From Nostoc sp. WHI (lineage in GTDB: Bacteria; Cyanobacteriota; Cyanobacteriia; Cyanobacteriales; Nostocaceae), in the NCBI RefSeq assembly GCF_015714725.1, contig NZ_WBKM01000135.1:1-64000 (forward strand): a stretch of 64,000 bases of DNA, written 5' to 3'. The notes beneath the pieces are model-generated. The model saw only the letters and a list, made by a program, of their open reading frames with translations. It was not told the DNA's origin and searched no databases. The translations under genes and the position numbers were made by a program. Below are positions 51,932-60,871 of this stretch, piece by piece (within the stretch, counting starts at the first letter, position 1; the number at the start of each line of letters is the position of its first letter).

Positions 51932-52624
51932 TCATTGCTGTATATGTAATCCATGAACTATACCGCCTTCCGAATCAAATCTAGACTCAATGATAGAGAA
52001 AAACCTGGTATCTCCCTTTTCAAAATGTCTAAAAATTGTGTAAGCGAGTATATCAGCAAGTTGAATTAGTCTCGAAGCTTTTGAGTCTAAAAATAAAGGC
52101 ACTTCCGAAAAGTTTCTGATAACACCCCAACTGTATCCAATAGTTCTAAAGTCAGTTGCTAAAGATTGAATTGTTGTCTCATAAGTGGATTTGTCAAAAA
52201 TTATAATGCCTCTCTGTGTATTATCATTTTTGTGCTGCCTGATCAAATACCGATCAAACCTACTAGCCAGTTGTTCAAACGCAACTTCAACAGGGTCTTT
52301 TGGTGATACTACAGTCTTCTTAATCACACTTGCGAATAGTCGGTTACTTGGGTGTGACTGTAGGAAAACCTGCAAAATATCTTCAATAGCTTTCTCTCTA
52401 TCCTTCTTAGGATAGCTCCTCCACTTTCCTCTACCACTCAGCATTGGACTACCGTGCAATTCAACTGATACCGGATCAGCTGGATCAAATCTAGCAGCAA
52501 TTTGGTCAAGCTGATCAGAAATCCAGTATCCTTGACGCTCAAATACACAAAATCCAGCCAGTACAAAATATTGTTGGTTTGAGTCGTGCGTTGTACCAGA
52601 CTCATCTGCATACAGCAAATACAT
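51932..52624 (-). CDS. DUF3800 RNase H-like protein
   Basis: A 230-residue protein starting MYLLYADESGTTHD, the ADESG motif of the DUF3800 family, with later conserved acids (IIIFDKSTYE) and a C-terminal SRLIQLADILAYTIFRH, also typical. The fold is predicted to be RNase H-like, with metal-binding acids. DUF3800 genes are frequently found near mobile elements and defence genes; their role is unclear. It stands alone here, between the toxin pair and an orphan protein. A 76-residue antisense frame within it is a shadow. Confidence 0.87.
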   Translation of the reverse strand: MYLLYADESGTTHDSNQQYFVLAGFCVFERQGYWISDQLDQIAARFDPADPVSVELHGSPMLSGRGKWRSYPKKDREKAIEDILQVFLQSHPSNRLFASVIKKTVVSPKDPVEVAFEQLASRFDRYLIRQHKNDNTQRGIIIFDKSTYETTIQSLATDFRTIGYSWGVIRNFSEVPLFLDSKASRLIQLADILAYTIFRHFEKGDTRFFSIIESRFDSEGGIVHGLHIQQ

Positions 52625-52752
52625 GGCTGTTCTTTATTCTTAGACAATAAAAATCAGTCAAGGGAAGACCTAGCTTCCGCGATCTGAAAAGGTCAGACCT
52701 CTTGACTGCTAACTATATTATAAGCTGTTATATCTCTAACATAAAAATTTTA

Positions 52753-53223
52753 CTACAATAGATTTCTTATTTCAGGACTTACACCACCAGCAGATAAATA
52801 AAAATCCTGAATTTTTTTAACGTACTCGTAAACAAGTTTGTGCAAATCTGAATCAAAATTTGAAAATCCTTGCTCTGATGATAAATCTTCATCTTCATCT
52901 TGCCATACTAAATGGCCAGGACATGGTTCTTTTGATTTCCAAATTTTTTTGTCTTTCTCTGAAGGAGTAATGCTTTTATCCCATACACGAATTACATACA
53001 TATCATTTGGCCAACTGAAATAAACTCCTAGCTCAATAAAAGATTTTTCCAGGCTGACATCTATTTCAGATAACCTTATAGATGCATCATTTTCTTCATA
53101 GTCTGTAGAAGTTTTTAATTCACACTTGTTAGATTTTAAACCCTGAATAATTGATTCAGAAATATGTATTAAATTATTTTCTAGCTGACGGTAAGTGAAA
53201 TCGCTTCTATTGTTCTGTGTCAT
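52753..53223 (-). CDS. Orphan protein of unknown function, 156 residues
   Basis: Starts at ATG 53223 (MTQNNRSDFTYRQLENNL); the longer open frame adds non-conserved residues. It contains an aromatic segment (GVYFSWPNDMYVIRVWDKS) and an acidic patch (WQDEDEDLSSEQG), and ends in a helical region. It has the compact, acidic composition of some immunity or antitoxin-like proteins, but no family is recognised. Confidence 0.6.
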   Translation of the reverse strand: MTQNNRSDFTYRQLENNLIHISESIIQGLKSNKCELKTSTDYEENDASIRLSEIDVSLEKSFIELGVYFSWPNDMYVIRVWDKSITPSEKDKKIWKSKEPCPGHLVWQDEDEDLSSEQGFSNFDSDLHKLVYEYVKKIQDFYLSAGGVSPEIRNLL

Positions 53224-53251
53224 AGTGCCCCTTCTGAATTGAGATGGTTGC

Positions 53252-53710
53252 TTACAATACACTAAGGTAAGTTTGCTCAGAATTCATCGGTAAAACTCGC
53301 AACTTCCGATTTTTCAGGTCTGGTTCTAACCCTAAAACTTCCATTGGTATTACACCCAAAAGGGGATATGGTACTTCTGTGAGTTCGAGACAATCAAAGG
53401 TTCCTTGACGCTCTGCAATACTAAGTTCAACATCTCGGAAAATTCGCCCCTGCTTCACTCCAGCAGCAGTCTCTACCTGGGCTTCTCCACCTTGGACTAA
53501 ACCTAGTTGACTAATAACGCTAGCAGGTAAACACAGCAAAGTTGCACCCGTATCAACTAAAACATTATCCAAAATACAAGAGCGAACTTCCTCTGGAGAA
53601 ATAAAGCCTCGCTGCGCCAAAACTTGATCAATTCGATTTGTGAGAGTGAGGGTAACTACTACTTGCCCCATTTGCTTACCCTGAAGATTTGGTAGTACCA
53701 GCTTACCCAT
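53252..53710 (-). CDS. Clan AA aspartic protease
   Basis: A 152-residue single-domain retropepsin-like protease. The catalytic motif VDTGATLLCLP is present, then a beta-rich region (GEAQVETAAGVKQGRIFRDVELSI) and YPLLGVIPMEVLGLEPDLKNRKLRVLP near the C-terminus. It must work as a dimer because only one DTG is present. The start at ATG 53710 has AGGAG about 10 bases upstream; an ATG at 53671 would also give a complete domain. The frame upstream of 53710 overlaps the end of secA and is low in family likeness. A dead copy lies 2.4 kb away. Its physiological substrate is unknown. Confidence 0.85.
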   Translation of the reverse strand: MGKLVLPNLQGKQMGQVVVTLTLTNRIDQVLAQRGFISPEEVRSCILDNVLVDTGATLLCLPASVISQLGLVQGGEAQVETAAGVKQGRIFRDVELSIAERQGTFDCLELTEVPYPLLGVIPMEVLGLEPDLKNRKLRVLPMNSEQTYLSVL

Positions 53711-53813
53711 TTCAGCAAACTCCTGAAAACAAAATATTTTTGAGAGATGCCTTAAAATACAAAGACGCAAAAACGCCTCTGCGCCTCTGCGTCTCTGCGT
53801 GAGACATTTTTCC

Positions 53814-56606
53814 TTACACCATCTCAGACGAAGCCTGCACCATCTGCTGCGGCTGCGGCTGGAACATAAACAATGAGTACACCACATCTCGGCGGATATT
53901 CACCATCATATCCAAGAACAATTCATACCCCTCGCTCTTATACTCAATCAACGGATCTTTTTGCCCATAACCACGCAATCCCACCGATTCGCGCAAGGCA
54001 TCCATTTGTTGCAGGTGTTCCCGCCACAGGGTATCAATGCGTTGCAAGATAAAAAAGCGTTCAGCTTGGCGCATAAGTCCGGGTTGAACTTGGTCAATCT
54101 GCGCTTCTTTGAGGTCGTAAGCAATTCGCACCTGTTCGTGGAGGAAAGCTTTAATCTCACTAACAGACATATCCTCTAATTGACTTGGCTGCAAATCCGC
54201 TAGCAGATAAACGAATTCTTTGACTTTTTCAACCAACTTTTCTAACTCCCACTCTTCGGAGGGTAAGTCTATGTTGATGTAATAATCAACGATGTCATCC
54301 ATCGTTTTTTCGGCGTACTTAATCACCTGTTCTTTCAAGTCTTGCCCTTCTAGCACCCGACGGCGTTCGGCATAAATAGCACGACGTTGATTATTCATCA
54401 CCTCGTCATACTCAAATACCTGCTTCCGAATGTCGTAGTAGTAGGTTTCAACTTTTTTCTGTGCGCCTTCCAAACTGCGGGTAAGCATCCCAGATTCGAT
54501 GGGCATATCTGCTTCCACATTGAAGGCTTCCATTAAACCAGCCACGCGATCGCCACCAAAAATCCGCAGCAGGTTATCCTCTAAACTAAGAAAGAATCTC
54601 GTGGTTCCAGGGTCGCCTTGTCTTCCTGCGCGTCCCCGCAACTGGTTGTCAATCCGCCGCGATTCATGGCGTTCTGTACCAATTACGTGCAAACCACCGA
54701 TTTCCACTACCTCGTTATGTTCGCGGGTAGTAAATTGTTCGTATTCCTGCTTGACGCGGTTGTAAGCTTCCCGCAATTTCTGAATCACGGGGTCATCAAT
54801 GGGAGCTTTTTCTGCGGCGATCGCTACCTTGTCTTCTGCTTCCAATTCCGGTAAACTGCGATCGCCATACTCACGCACCGCAATTTCTACTGCATCTTTC
54901 AGCAGTTTTTCTGTTTCTTTTGTCAATTGGGTGGGAAAAATTTCTGGCGAAGCCCGCCAAGTTTTGACTTTTTTGCCAGGGACAAATCCTTGACCACCGC
55001 CGTGTCCTGTAGGCAATCCGGTTGGTCTTTGAACGCCAAAGCTATCTTCGTCTTCTGGCATGACGATTCGGGGCATGAAATATTCCCGCAGCTTCAGACG
55101 TGCCATGTATTCGGAGTTACCACCAAGGATGATGTCTGTACCTCTACCAGCCATGTTGGTAGCAATGGTAACAGCACCTTTTCGTCCGGCTTGGGCGACA
55201 ATTTCCGCCTCACGCTCGACGTTTTCCGGTCGGGCGTTGAGTAATTCGTGGGGAATTTCCAACTGCTTCAGTAGTCGGCTGAGAAGTTCGGATTTTTCTA
55301 CGCTAGTGGTTCCTACTAACACAGGTCTGCCTAGTTCGTGCATTTCGGCACATTCTTTAGCGATCGCTCCCCACTTGCCTGGTTCTGTCTTAAAGACCAT
55401 ATCCGACAAGTCTTCGCGTCTTCTGGTTTGATTGGTGGGAATTACCGCGACTTCCCGTTTGTAAATTTTTTCAAACTCTGGTTCTTCCGTTTTGGCTGTT
55501 CCTGTCATTCCACCTAATTTTGGATACAGCAAAAACATATTTTGATAAGTAATTGTCGCTAGAGTTTGAGTTTCTGGCTGAATTTCTACGTGTTCCTTGG
55601 CTTCAATAGCCTGGTGTAGTCCATCACTCCAACGCCGTCCGGGTAGCACCCGACCGGTAAATTCATCCACAATTACCACTTCCCCATTGCGGACGATGTA
55701 ATTTACGTCCTTGAGAAAAAGTTCTTTGGCTTTAATCGCGTTGAAAACGAAGTGTGCCCAGGGATCTTCCGGGTCAAATAAATCTGTGACTTCCAAAAGA
55801 TTTTCAGATTCAGCAAAGCCTTCATCTGTCAATAGCACGTTACGAGCTTTTTCATCCACATCGTAATGCTCGTCTTTTTTGAGTGTGAATGCGATTTCAG
55901 CAGCTTGCAGATACTTTTCTGTAGGTCTTTCCACCTGCCCGGAAATAATTAGCGGTGTCCGCGCTTCATCAATTAAAATCGAGTCTACCTCGTCAATCAC
56001 GCAATAATTGAACGGGCGTTGCACCACATCTGCCATTGATGTCGCCATGTTATCCCGCAGATAGTCAAACCCTACCTCGCTGTTGGTGACATAGGTAATA
56101 TCGCACTCGTAGTTTTTCTGGCGTTCGCTGGGAGTCATACTTGCCTGGATTAACCCCACACTCAGCCCCAAGAATCGATGCACCTGTCCCATCCATTCCG
56201 CATCCCGACGAGCCAGATAATCGTTCACAGTGACGACGTGTACGCCTTTACCAGTCAGGGCATTTAAATAACTTGGCAAGGTGGCGACTAGTGTTTTACC
56301 CTCGCCGGTTTTCATTTCGGCAATTTGCCCTACGTGTAAAATCATACCGCCAAGCAATTGGACATCAAAGTGCCGCAAGCCTAAGACTCGCCGTCCTGCT
56401 TCTCGGACAACGGCATAAGCTTCTGGCAAGATATAATCCAGAGTTTCGCCTTTAGCGAGTCGTTGTTTAAACTCGGCGGTTTTACCTTTTAACTCATCAT
56501 CGGAAAGAACCTTAATTTCTTCCTCTAAAAGGTTAATTTCAGTAACATTAGGTTGGTATTTTTTAAGCTTACGAGCGTTGGGGTCGCCCAACAAAAGTTT
56601 TAGCAT
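53814..56606 (-). CDS. secA: Preprotein translocase ATPase SecA
   Basis: A 930-residue motor protein that drives proteins through SecYEG into the periplasm or thylakoid lumen. The ATPase contains Walker [10 protein letters not shown] (about 98-106), the [19 protein letters not shown] box (about 205-223) and a second nucleotide-binding part with [15 protein letters not shown] and [11 protein letters not shown]. Later the scaffold and wing domains carry [28 protein letters not shown]. It ends [22 protein letters not shown] and lacks the C-terminal zinc-binding domain, as in most cyanobacteria. It is the largest housekeeping gene in this part, with accessory genes on both sides. Confidence 0.98.
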   Translation of the reverse strand: MLKLLLGDPNARKLKKYQPNVTEINLLEEEIKVLSDDELKGKTAEFKQRLAKGETLDYILPEAYAVVREAGRRVLGLRHFDVQLLGGMILHVGQIAEMKTGEGKTLVATLPSYLNALTGKGVHVVTVNDYLARRDAEWMGQVHRFLGLSVGLIQASMTPSERQKNYECDITYVTNSEVGFDYLRDNMATSMADVVQRPFNYCVIDEVDSILIDEARTPLIISGQVERPTEKYLQAAEIAFTLKKDEHYDVDEKARNVLLTDEGFAESENLLEVTDLFDPEDPWAHFVFNAIKAKELFLKDVNYIVRNGEVVIVDEFTGRVLPGRRWSDGLHQAIEAKEHVEIQPETQTLATITYQNMFLLYPKLGGMTGTAKTEEPEFEKIYKREVAVIPTNQTRRREDLSDMVFKTEPGKWGAIAKECAEMHELGRPVLVGTTSVEKSELLSRLLKQLEIPHELLNARPENVEREAEIVAQAGRKGAVTIATNMAGRGTDIILGGNSEYMARLKLREYFMPRIVMPEDEDSFGVQRPTGLPTGHGGGQGFVPGKKVKTWRASPEIFPTQLTKETEKLLKDAVEIAVREYGDRSLPELEAEDKVAIAAEKAPIDDPVIQKLREAYNRVKQEYEQFTTREHNEVVEIGGLHVIGTERHESRRIDNQLRGRAGRQGDPGTTRFFLSLEDNLLRIFGGDRVAGLMEAFNVEADMPIESGMLTRSLEGAQKKVETYYYDIRKQVFEYDEVMNNQRRAIYAERRRVLEGQDLKEQVIKYAEKTMDDIVDYYINIDLPSEEWELEKLVEKVKEFVYLLADLQPSQLEDMSVSEIKAFLHEQVRIAYDLKEAQIDQVQPGLMRQAERFFILQRIDTLWREHLQQMDALRESVGLRGYGQKDPLIEYKSEGYELFLDMMVNIRRDVVYSLFMFQPQPQQMVQASSEMV

Positions 56607-56881
56607 GGCAGATTATAGAACTGAATGAAGGGGATGGGGATTAAAGGGTCGGCATTGATTATAAACATTTAACCCAACCGTCTTAGTCATGGATGGGTGT
56701 GAAATGAGAATTACCTCAAAAACAGGAGAAAAACTAGCTGTATTCGTTTTATAAACGATTGGTTTTAACTCTTATCTTATATTTAGTCTTTCTTCATAGT
56801 ATCATTTTGCTCCCAGATGGGGACAGAGAAGAGGGGGCAGGGGAGCAGAGGGCAACTTTCTCAAGGTCTTTCCCCTCCCCC

Positions 56882-57514
56882 CTATTTCCTCTGCCCCTCT
56901 GCCTCTTCTGCTGTAAAGCGGCGGAAATTGTAGTCACTAGCACTGGAATGACAGCTGACACAGCTGCCAATCTGGACGGGACGTGGTAATTTAACTCCTG
57001 GATGCAAAGCTTTGAAATAACGCGAGTTGTTAAGGCGATAGGGTGTTTCTTCGTCGTCTAGCTGGACACGGGAGAAAGTTGAAAGATATTTCCACACCAA
57101 GATGCGTGGCGGATCTACTAAGAGCTTTAGTTGTGCGCCGTAATGCTGGGAGTCTTGCAGGAGATTTTTCCAAGTTTGGGTGGGTAAAACAGATGGTGGT
57201 AAGGCGATGTGACATGTAGAGCAGTTTTCCAAATACAGTTCTTGCCCCAACTGATACTGTGGAGGCACTACGTCAACAGTGCCAATTTCAACGGTGGGAG
57301 TAGCACTTTGGGCGTTAGTTGCCAAGGCTAGAAGCCAGCCCATAGCTAGGCTCCACGTTACAATTACCAGAAGCAAACTGAAAAATTGGCGTTTAAATTG
57401 GCGTTCGGCGCTTTGCTGTAACGTTTTGCGTTGGCGTAGCCTGCCGTAGGCATCGCTTCCAGAGGAGCGTAGCCCATCGCCATCACGGGTTTTGCCCTTA
57501 ACAAAAATTGACAT
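56882..57514 (-). CDS. Diheme c-type cytochrome
   Basis: A 210-residue protein with an N-terminal signal or anchor (hydrophobic helix about residues 45-68), then two haem-binding motifs, CSTCH (98-102) and CVSCH (185-189). It would sit in the lumen or periplasm and carry electrons. The conserved segments around the haems (YLENCSTCHIALPPSVLP, GVKLPRPVQIGSCVSCH) fit the cyanobacterial diheme cytochrome group. The first 40 residues (DGDGLRSSGSDAYGRLRQR) are encoded by a copy of the dispersed palindromic repeat, so they are not ancestral. The C-terminal EEAEGQRK is also encoded by purine-rich intergenic-type sequence. The original start may have been nearer the hydrophobic helix. Confidence 0.85.
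   Translation of the reverse strand: MSIFVKGKTRDGDGLRSSGSDAYGRLRQRKTLQQSAERQFKRQFFSLLLVIVTWSLAMGWLLALATNAQSATPTVEIGTVDVVPPQYQLGQELYLENCSTCHIALPPSVLPTQTWKNLLQDSQHYGAQLKLLVDPPRILVWKYLSTFSRVQLDDEETPYRLNNSRYFKALHPGVKLPRPVQIGSCVSCHSSASDYNFRRFTAEEAEGQRK
57432..57484. repeat. Dispersed repeat inside the cytochrome reading frame
   Basis: ggcgtagcctgccgtaggca and the following gcgtagcccatcgccatc belong to the same family as copies at 57786, 60133 and 3192. It encodes residues 10-28 of the cytochrome in frame. Confidence 0.75.
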
Positions 57515-57569
57515 TCCTCACATTCCCAGATATTTAGAAGTGGCGCTTGTGCTAATCATAGGACTTACG

Positions 57570-57959
57570 CTAACCTGACTCACTAGAAAAATCAGCTAAA
57601 ATATCTCGAATTTCATTTGCCCCAATATCTTCTCGGTCAGACTTAGAATAAATCGTTAGTAGCAAAATACTTGTAGGTGACTCAACTTGATAAATTAATC
57701 GGTATCCAGCACTCTTACCTATTTGGATATTATTGTTACGAACTCTTACCTTGTAAATAATATACTGCTTACCAAAACCTGCAATGCGTAGGCGTAGCCC
57801 GCCGTAGGCATCGCCGACAAAATTCCCTTGTTGTAATTGCTCAATAATCGGTTGAACATCAAAGCGAATATTGCGAAATCTCTTTGAAAGGTCGCGCAAG
57901 TTTTGTTTATATTCAGGCGTTAAATCGATGAGTACGGATGGCTGTTCATTCGGCATCAA
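57570..57959 (-). CDS. RelE/ParE-like toxin with inserted repeat-coded segment
   Basis: A 129-residue RelE-type protein: a helical N-terminus (YKQNLRDLSKRFRNIRFDVQPIIEQLQQGNF), then KQYIIYKVRVRNNNIQIGKSAGYRLIYQVE and a final LLTIYSKSDREDI. These match mRNA interferases of the type paired with RelN antitoxins in cyanobacteria. The family usually has GD-I-G-G directly after the first helix pair; here DAYGGLRLRIAG (about residues 50-61) is encoded by an in-frame dispersed-repeat copy. It starts inside the antitoxin's end (57946-57959 overlap). Whether the extra segment disturbs activity is unknown. Confidence 0.8.
   Translation of the reverse strand: MMPNEQPSVLIDLTPEYKQNLRDLSKRFRNIRFDVQPIIEQLQQGNFVGDAYGGLRLRIAGFGKQYIIYKVRVRNNNIQIGKSAGYRLIYQVESPTSILLLTIYSKSDREDIGANEIRDILADFSSESG
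57786..57814. repeat. Dispersed repeat inside the RelE-like toxin gene
   Basis: gcgtaggcgtagcccgccgtaggcatcgc, a 29-base near-palindromic repeat copy, read in frame by the toxin. The same family occurs at 57432 and 60133. Confidence 0.8.
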
Positions 57960-58203
57960 TTCCCTCCCACATTTGGGATAGTGGCAAGCGCTGACCAGCT
58001 TTTGCTTGCTGCAAAGCTCTTCTCAAGCTGGCTTTAATCTCCTCAACGGGTGTATCATCATGGTCAATCTCTTCTGTTTCTGCCTGGTCTGGAACCAACA
58101 CAATTACCCGAACCTGATAAGGATAAGTAGTTCCCTGAATCGGCTCATCTAAAACTAGGTTTCCCTGAGAGTCAATCCTGCCAGTAACTTCGATCGCTTT
58201 CAT
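57946..58203 (-). CDS. RelN-like antitoxin
   Basis: An 85-residue protein: MKAIEVTGRIDSQGNLVLDEPI, then VRVIVLVPDQAE and a C-terminal acidic helix (EEIKASLRRALQQAKAGQRLPLSQMWEGIDAE). This is the AbrB-like N-terminal pattern of the RelN antitoxins from cyanobacteria, which bind DNA with the N-terminal half and the toxin with the C-terminal helix. It precedes and overlaps its toxin by 14 bases, which is normal. Confidence 0.85.
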   Translation of the reverse strand: MKAIEVTGRIDSQGNLVLDEPIQGTTYPYQVRVIVLVPDQAETEEIDHDDTPVEEIKASLRRALQQAKAGQRLPLSQMWEGIDAE

Positions 58204-58505
58204 CTGTTGTTCACCTCATTTTGTAGGATATCTTAACATTTGAAGGATTTTAGGTGATTTCTGATTAAAAAAATACCTATGTTAACGAGTTTCGACTTCT
58301 CTGCGAGACGCTACGCGAACGCTCAACTCTCGACCACTGAGTTGGTTGAGCGAAGCCATTTACTGAGCTTACTAAAGTGTTGAAACCAACTCAGTGTAAA
58401 TTTATTACTAGAATTCACCTTAGGTGCGATAAGACGAATCTCCATAAAGCAACGGCAGTTGTAATCTGCGGCTTAAGCGGCTTAAGTTGCTCATAACTGC
58501 CTTTC
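58204..58505. other. Spacer with dispersed repeat and inverted repeat
   Basis: About 300 bases without a gene. It holds the inverted copy of the cttctctgcgagacgctacg repeat (58296-58320) and a 13-bp inverted repeat at 58335-58396. The RelN promoter should lie just before 58204. Confidence 0.6.
58335..58396. repeat. 13-bp inverted repeat separated by 36 bases
   Basis: cactgagttggtt (58335-58347) and aaccaactcagtg (58384-58396) are exact reverse complements. No flanking target duplication is evident, so it may be a remnant of a small mobile element. Confidence 0.55.
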
Positions 58506-58871
58506 TTACAAAACTGTACAAAAAGCTGCTAACAGTTCTACCATTTTTGCTTTCAGTACTGCAATTGCCTCTTCTAAAGACTCACAACCTTCAGTATCTA
58601 GCAAGTGGGCATCACCTACATCAGCACTTGACCAAAGATAGCTGTGTTGCCCTACCGTTAAACATCCTTGCCACTTATATTCATAAGTATCGAGTGTGAT
58701 AAAAAAACGCCGTGGCATTAGCTCTTCGGGGTTAAGAACAAACTCTCCCCACATAGAAAAGCCGAAATACTCCCCATTTTTTTCGTTATTGTATTCCCAA
58801 TCATTCAGGTTGGGAAAAGCAGCTTTAGCTTTGTCTAGAACTTGTTGAATTTCAGGTTCTGTTAGCAGCAT
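58506..58871 (-). CDS. Conserved hypothetical protein, 121 residues
   Basis: Starts at ATG 58871 (MLLTEPEIQQVLDKAKAAFPNLNDWEYNNEKNGEYFGFSMWGEFVLNPEELMPRRFFITLDTYEYKWQG); two residues earlier a TTG could also be used. It is an acidic, aromatic-rich soluble protein with no motif I can place. The end is helical (EEAIAVLKAKMVELL). The neighbouring MoxR ATPase ends 60 bases upstream on the same strand, but there is no clear link. Confidence 0.68.
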   Translation of the reverse strand: MLLTEPEIQQVLDKAKAAFPNLNDWEYNNEKNGEYFGFSMWGEFVLNPEELMPRRFFITLDTYEYKWQGCLTVGQHSYLWSSADVGDAHLLDTEGCESLEEAIAVLKAKMVELLAAFCTVL

Positions 58872-58930
58872 TTTCAAAAGAAAGCAATTAGGTCAAAACT
58901 TAGAATCAACTGTTGTCTACCTTTTTTATA

Positions 58931-59839
58931 TTAAGGAATAGAAACCGATCGCAATAATCGCTCAACAACAGTTCTAGCGTTGCGTCCTCCTCTGGGAATG
59001 AGGCGATGGCAAAGAACGTGAGGGACGAGAAATTTCACATCATCGGGAATGGCATAATCACGCCCTAATAGAAAAGCTAGCGCTTGGGCAGCCCGTTGTA
59101 ATGCTAATGTACCACGGGGACTGACACCAAGGGCGATTTCCTCATCTTGGCGTGTTGCCCGCACCAATTCAAGGATGTACTGTTGCAAGGAGGTTGCCAC
59201 TTTGACTTGAGAGCAGAGGTAACGCAATTCCTGTACTTCTGCCAAGGTAATACAAGGCTGCAAATCAGCAACTTTCACACCATTTTGGAGATTTTGCAGC
59301 ATTTTGAGTTCTTCTGCCTCAGAAGGATAGCCCAAACTCAGCGACAACATAAACCGATCCATTTGCGCTTCCGGCAGAGGAAAAGTACCTTGATACTCAA
59401 TAGGGTTTTGGGTGGCAATCACAAAGAAGGGCTGGGGAACTGCACGAGAGACACCATCGACTGTTACCTGATGCTCTTCCATTACTTCCAGCAAAGCTGA
59501 CTGAGTGCGGGGTGTGGCGCGGTTGATTTCGTCAGCTAGTAACACATTGGCAAAGACTGGCCCAGGAAGAAAAGTAAATTCGCCGCTTTTTGGGTTCCAA
59601 ATGTTGGTGCCAGTGATGTCAGTTGGCAGTAAATCGGGGGTACATTGTAGTCGTTGGAACTTGCCATCCACTGAACGAGCTAGGGATTTAGCGAGCAAGG
59701 TTTTACCAACACCAGGGACATCTTCTAGGAGGGCATGACCATTACCTAGCAGGGCGACTAGCACTAAGCGTATTGCCTCAGCTTTACCAACGATGGTAAG
59801 AGACAAATTTTGTATTAGAGCGTCAATTTTTTCTCTCAT
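58931..59839 (-). CDS. MoxR-family AAA+ ATPase
   Basis: A 302-residue MoxR ATPase with Walker A VPGVGKT (about 41-47), Walker B LLADEINRA (about 105) and the later sensor and lid region (GVSPRGTLALQRAAQALAFLLGRDYAIPDDVKFL). MoxR proteins act as chaperones that assemble or activate partner complexes, often with DUF58 or VWA proteins. No such partner is encoded next to it, so the target is unknown. It stands divergent to the EACC1 gene across a 640-base spacer. Length and motifs are complete. Confidence 0.94.
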   Translation of the reverse strand: MREKIDALIQNLSLTIVGKAEAIRLVLVALLGNGHALLEDVPGVGKTLLAKSLARSVDGKFQRLQCTPDLLPTDITGTNIWNPKSGEFTFLPGPVFANVLLADEINRATPRTQSALLEVMEEHQVTVDGVSRAVPQPFFVIATQNPIEYQGTFPLPEAQMDRFMLSLSLGYPSEAEELKMLQNLQNGVKVADLQPCITLAEVQELRYLCSQVKVATSLQQYILELVRATRQDEEIALGVSPRGTLALQRAAQALAFLLGRDYAIPDDVKFLVPHVLCHRLIPRGGRNARTVVERLLRSVSIP

Positions 59840-60132
59840 GCGGTGTGGCGATTGGGAATTGGGGAGTGGAAATGGAGAATGGAAAATAAATTTTTCCTAA
59901 TGCCCAATTTCCCTAAATACATTGTTCCCACTCATAACTCCTAAACTCTTAACTCAGAGAAAACCAATGAACACTAAAGGCTATATAGTTCTCATTTTAA
60001 GACTTTTAGGCAATTCAACCCTCTCATTTCATCTCAACCAACCCTACAATTTAGGCTAAACTCCAGTAAGCTAGGCGATCGCATTCTATCTTTATCCACA
60101 AATATACTGACTCACTAGGACGTAATTCATCT

Positions 60133-60161
60133 GCGATGCCTACGGTGGGCTACGCCTACGC
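60133..60161. repeat. Dispersed repeat copy in spacer
   Basis: gcgatgcctacggtgggctacgcctacgc, the same family as the copies inside the cytochrome and toxin genes, here outside any coding sequence. Confidence 0.8.
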
Positions 60162-60422
60162 ATTGTGCCAAGTTAATTTGAGAGAATCTGATTATCACCG
60201 TAACAGCAGAAAAATTGACATTATTTCTTTAGTTAAGACCAAGCTAAATATAATTTAATTCTTTATACGCCTTCCTCTGTGCATAGCTTTTCCACGTTGC
60301 TCACATCTTCGCAACTCTCTAGTATTATTTGTCGGAGTTGTAACCGAAAAGATAAGTATGTCTTCTGTGAAGATTTGTACAATTGTTCGTTATGTTAAAT
60401 AGAGCATGAGGTTTTTACTGAT

Positions 60423-60445
60423 ATAACTCAATATAATTGTGAGTT
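60423..60445. promoter_or_regulatory. Possible operator dyad over a TATAAT before the EACC1 gene
   Basis: ataactca (60423-60430) and tgagttgt-type sequence (60440-60447) form an imperfect dyad around a TATAAT at 60432-60437, 47 bases before the EACC1 start. This suggests a repressible promoter but the -35 box is poor. Confidence 0.3.
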
Positions 60446-60483
60446 GTTATAAAAAAAACTAGCCAAACTTTTATTAGTGCAGT

Positions 60484-60861
60484 ATGACCGCAAATAGCAT
60501 TAAGTTTACGATCGCCTTCAACGACCCTGACTTGGAAGCACAAGAACAGGACGAACAGGTTCAACGGCTAATGACTGAACTCAAGCAAATTGACGAGATA
60601 GATGCAGTTGTTGGTCGTGTTCTTGACCCCAGCCCACCGGAAGGCAACAAAGCATTAGGGGGGTTTTTGGTGGGTCTGTTAATGGCTGAGGTGAATGTAG
60701 GCAATGCGAAAAAGTTGATGGGATTTTTGGGCGATCGCCTCGGTGGTAAACTTATTGAACTATCAGTGGAAGCCAACGGCAAGAAGCTGACGGTGAAAGC
60801 CCACAGTCGAGAAGAACTAGAAGCCGCCATCAAAGCAGCCCAAGATTTTATTGCAGCATAG
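60484..60861 (+). CDS. EACC1-like protein (effector-associated constant component)
   Basis: A 125-residue protein with the pattern DPDLEAQEQDEQVQRLMTELKQIDEIDAVVGRVLD, then GGFLVGLLMAEVNVGNAKKLMGFLGDRLGGKLIELSVEANGKKLTVKAHSREELEAAIKAA. This matches the EACC1 family, which is found beside effector genes (caspases, proteases) in NTPase-linked conflict systems. It lies ten bases before the caspase gene on the same strand, so the two are co-transcribed. EACC1 probably links the effector to a sensor or controls it; the exact mechanism is not known. The start ATG is at 60484. Confidence 0.8.
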   Translation: MTANSIKFTIAFNDPDLEAQEQDEQVQRLMTELKQIDEIDAVVGRVLDPSPPEGNKALGGFLVGLLMAEVNVGNAKKLMGFLGDRLGGKLIELSVEANGKKLTVKAHSREELEAAIKAAQDFIAA

Positions 60862-60871
60862 ATAAAAAAAT

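Larger units (their letters stand above)
59840..60483. other. Divergent spacer between moxR and the EACC1 gene
   Basis: About 640 bases without a gene. It holds a dispersed-repeat copy at 60133-60161 and a TATAAT at 60249-60254 with a TTGACA 28 bases further upstream, too far apart for an ordinary promoter. Near the EACC1 start, a second TATAAT (60432-60437) lies between the arms of a small dyad. Confidence 0.6.

Noticed and set aside
53711-53887. N-terminal extension of the aspartic protease
   Set aside because: It overlaps the end of secA, is rich in Arg/Cys and has no family pattern; a good ribosome binding site precedes 53710.
56759-56989. 76-residue plus-strand frame near the secA spacer
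   Set aside because: It runs through purine/pyrimidine-rich repeat DNA and overlaps the cytochrome end; no protein-like features.
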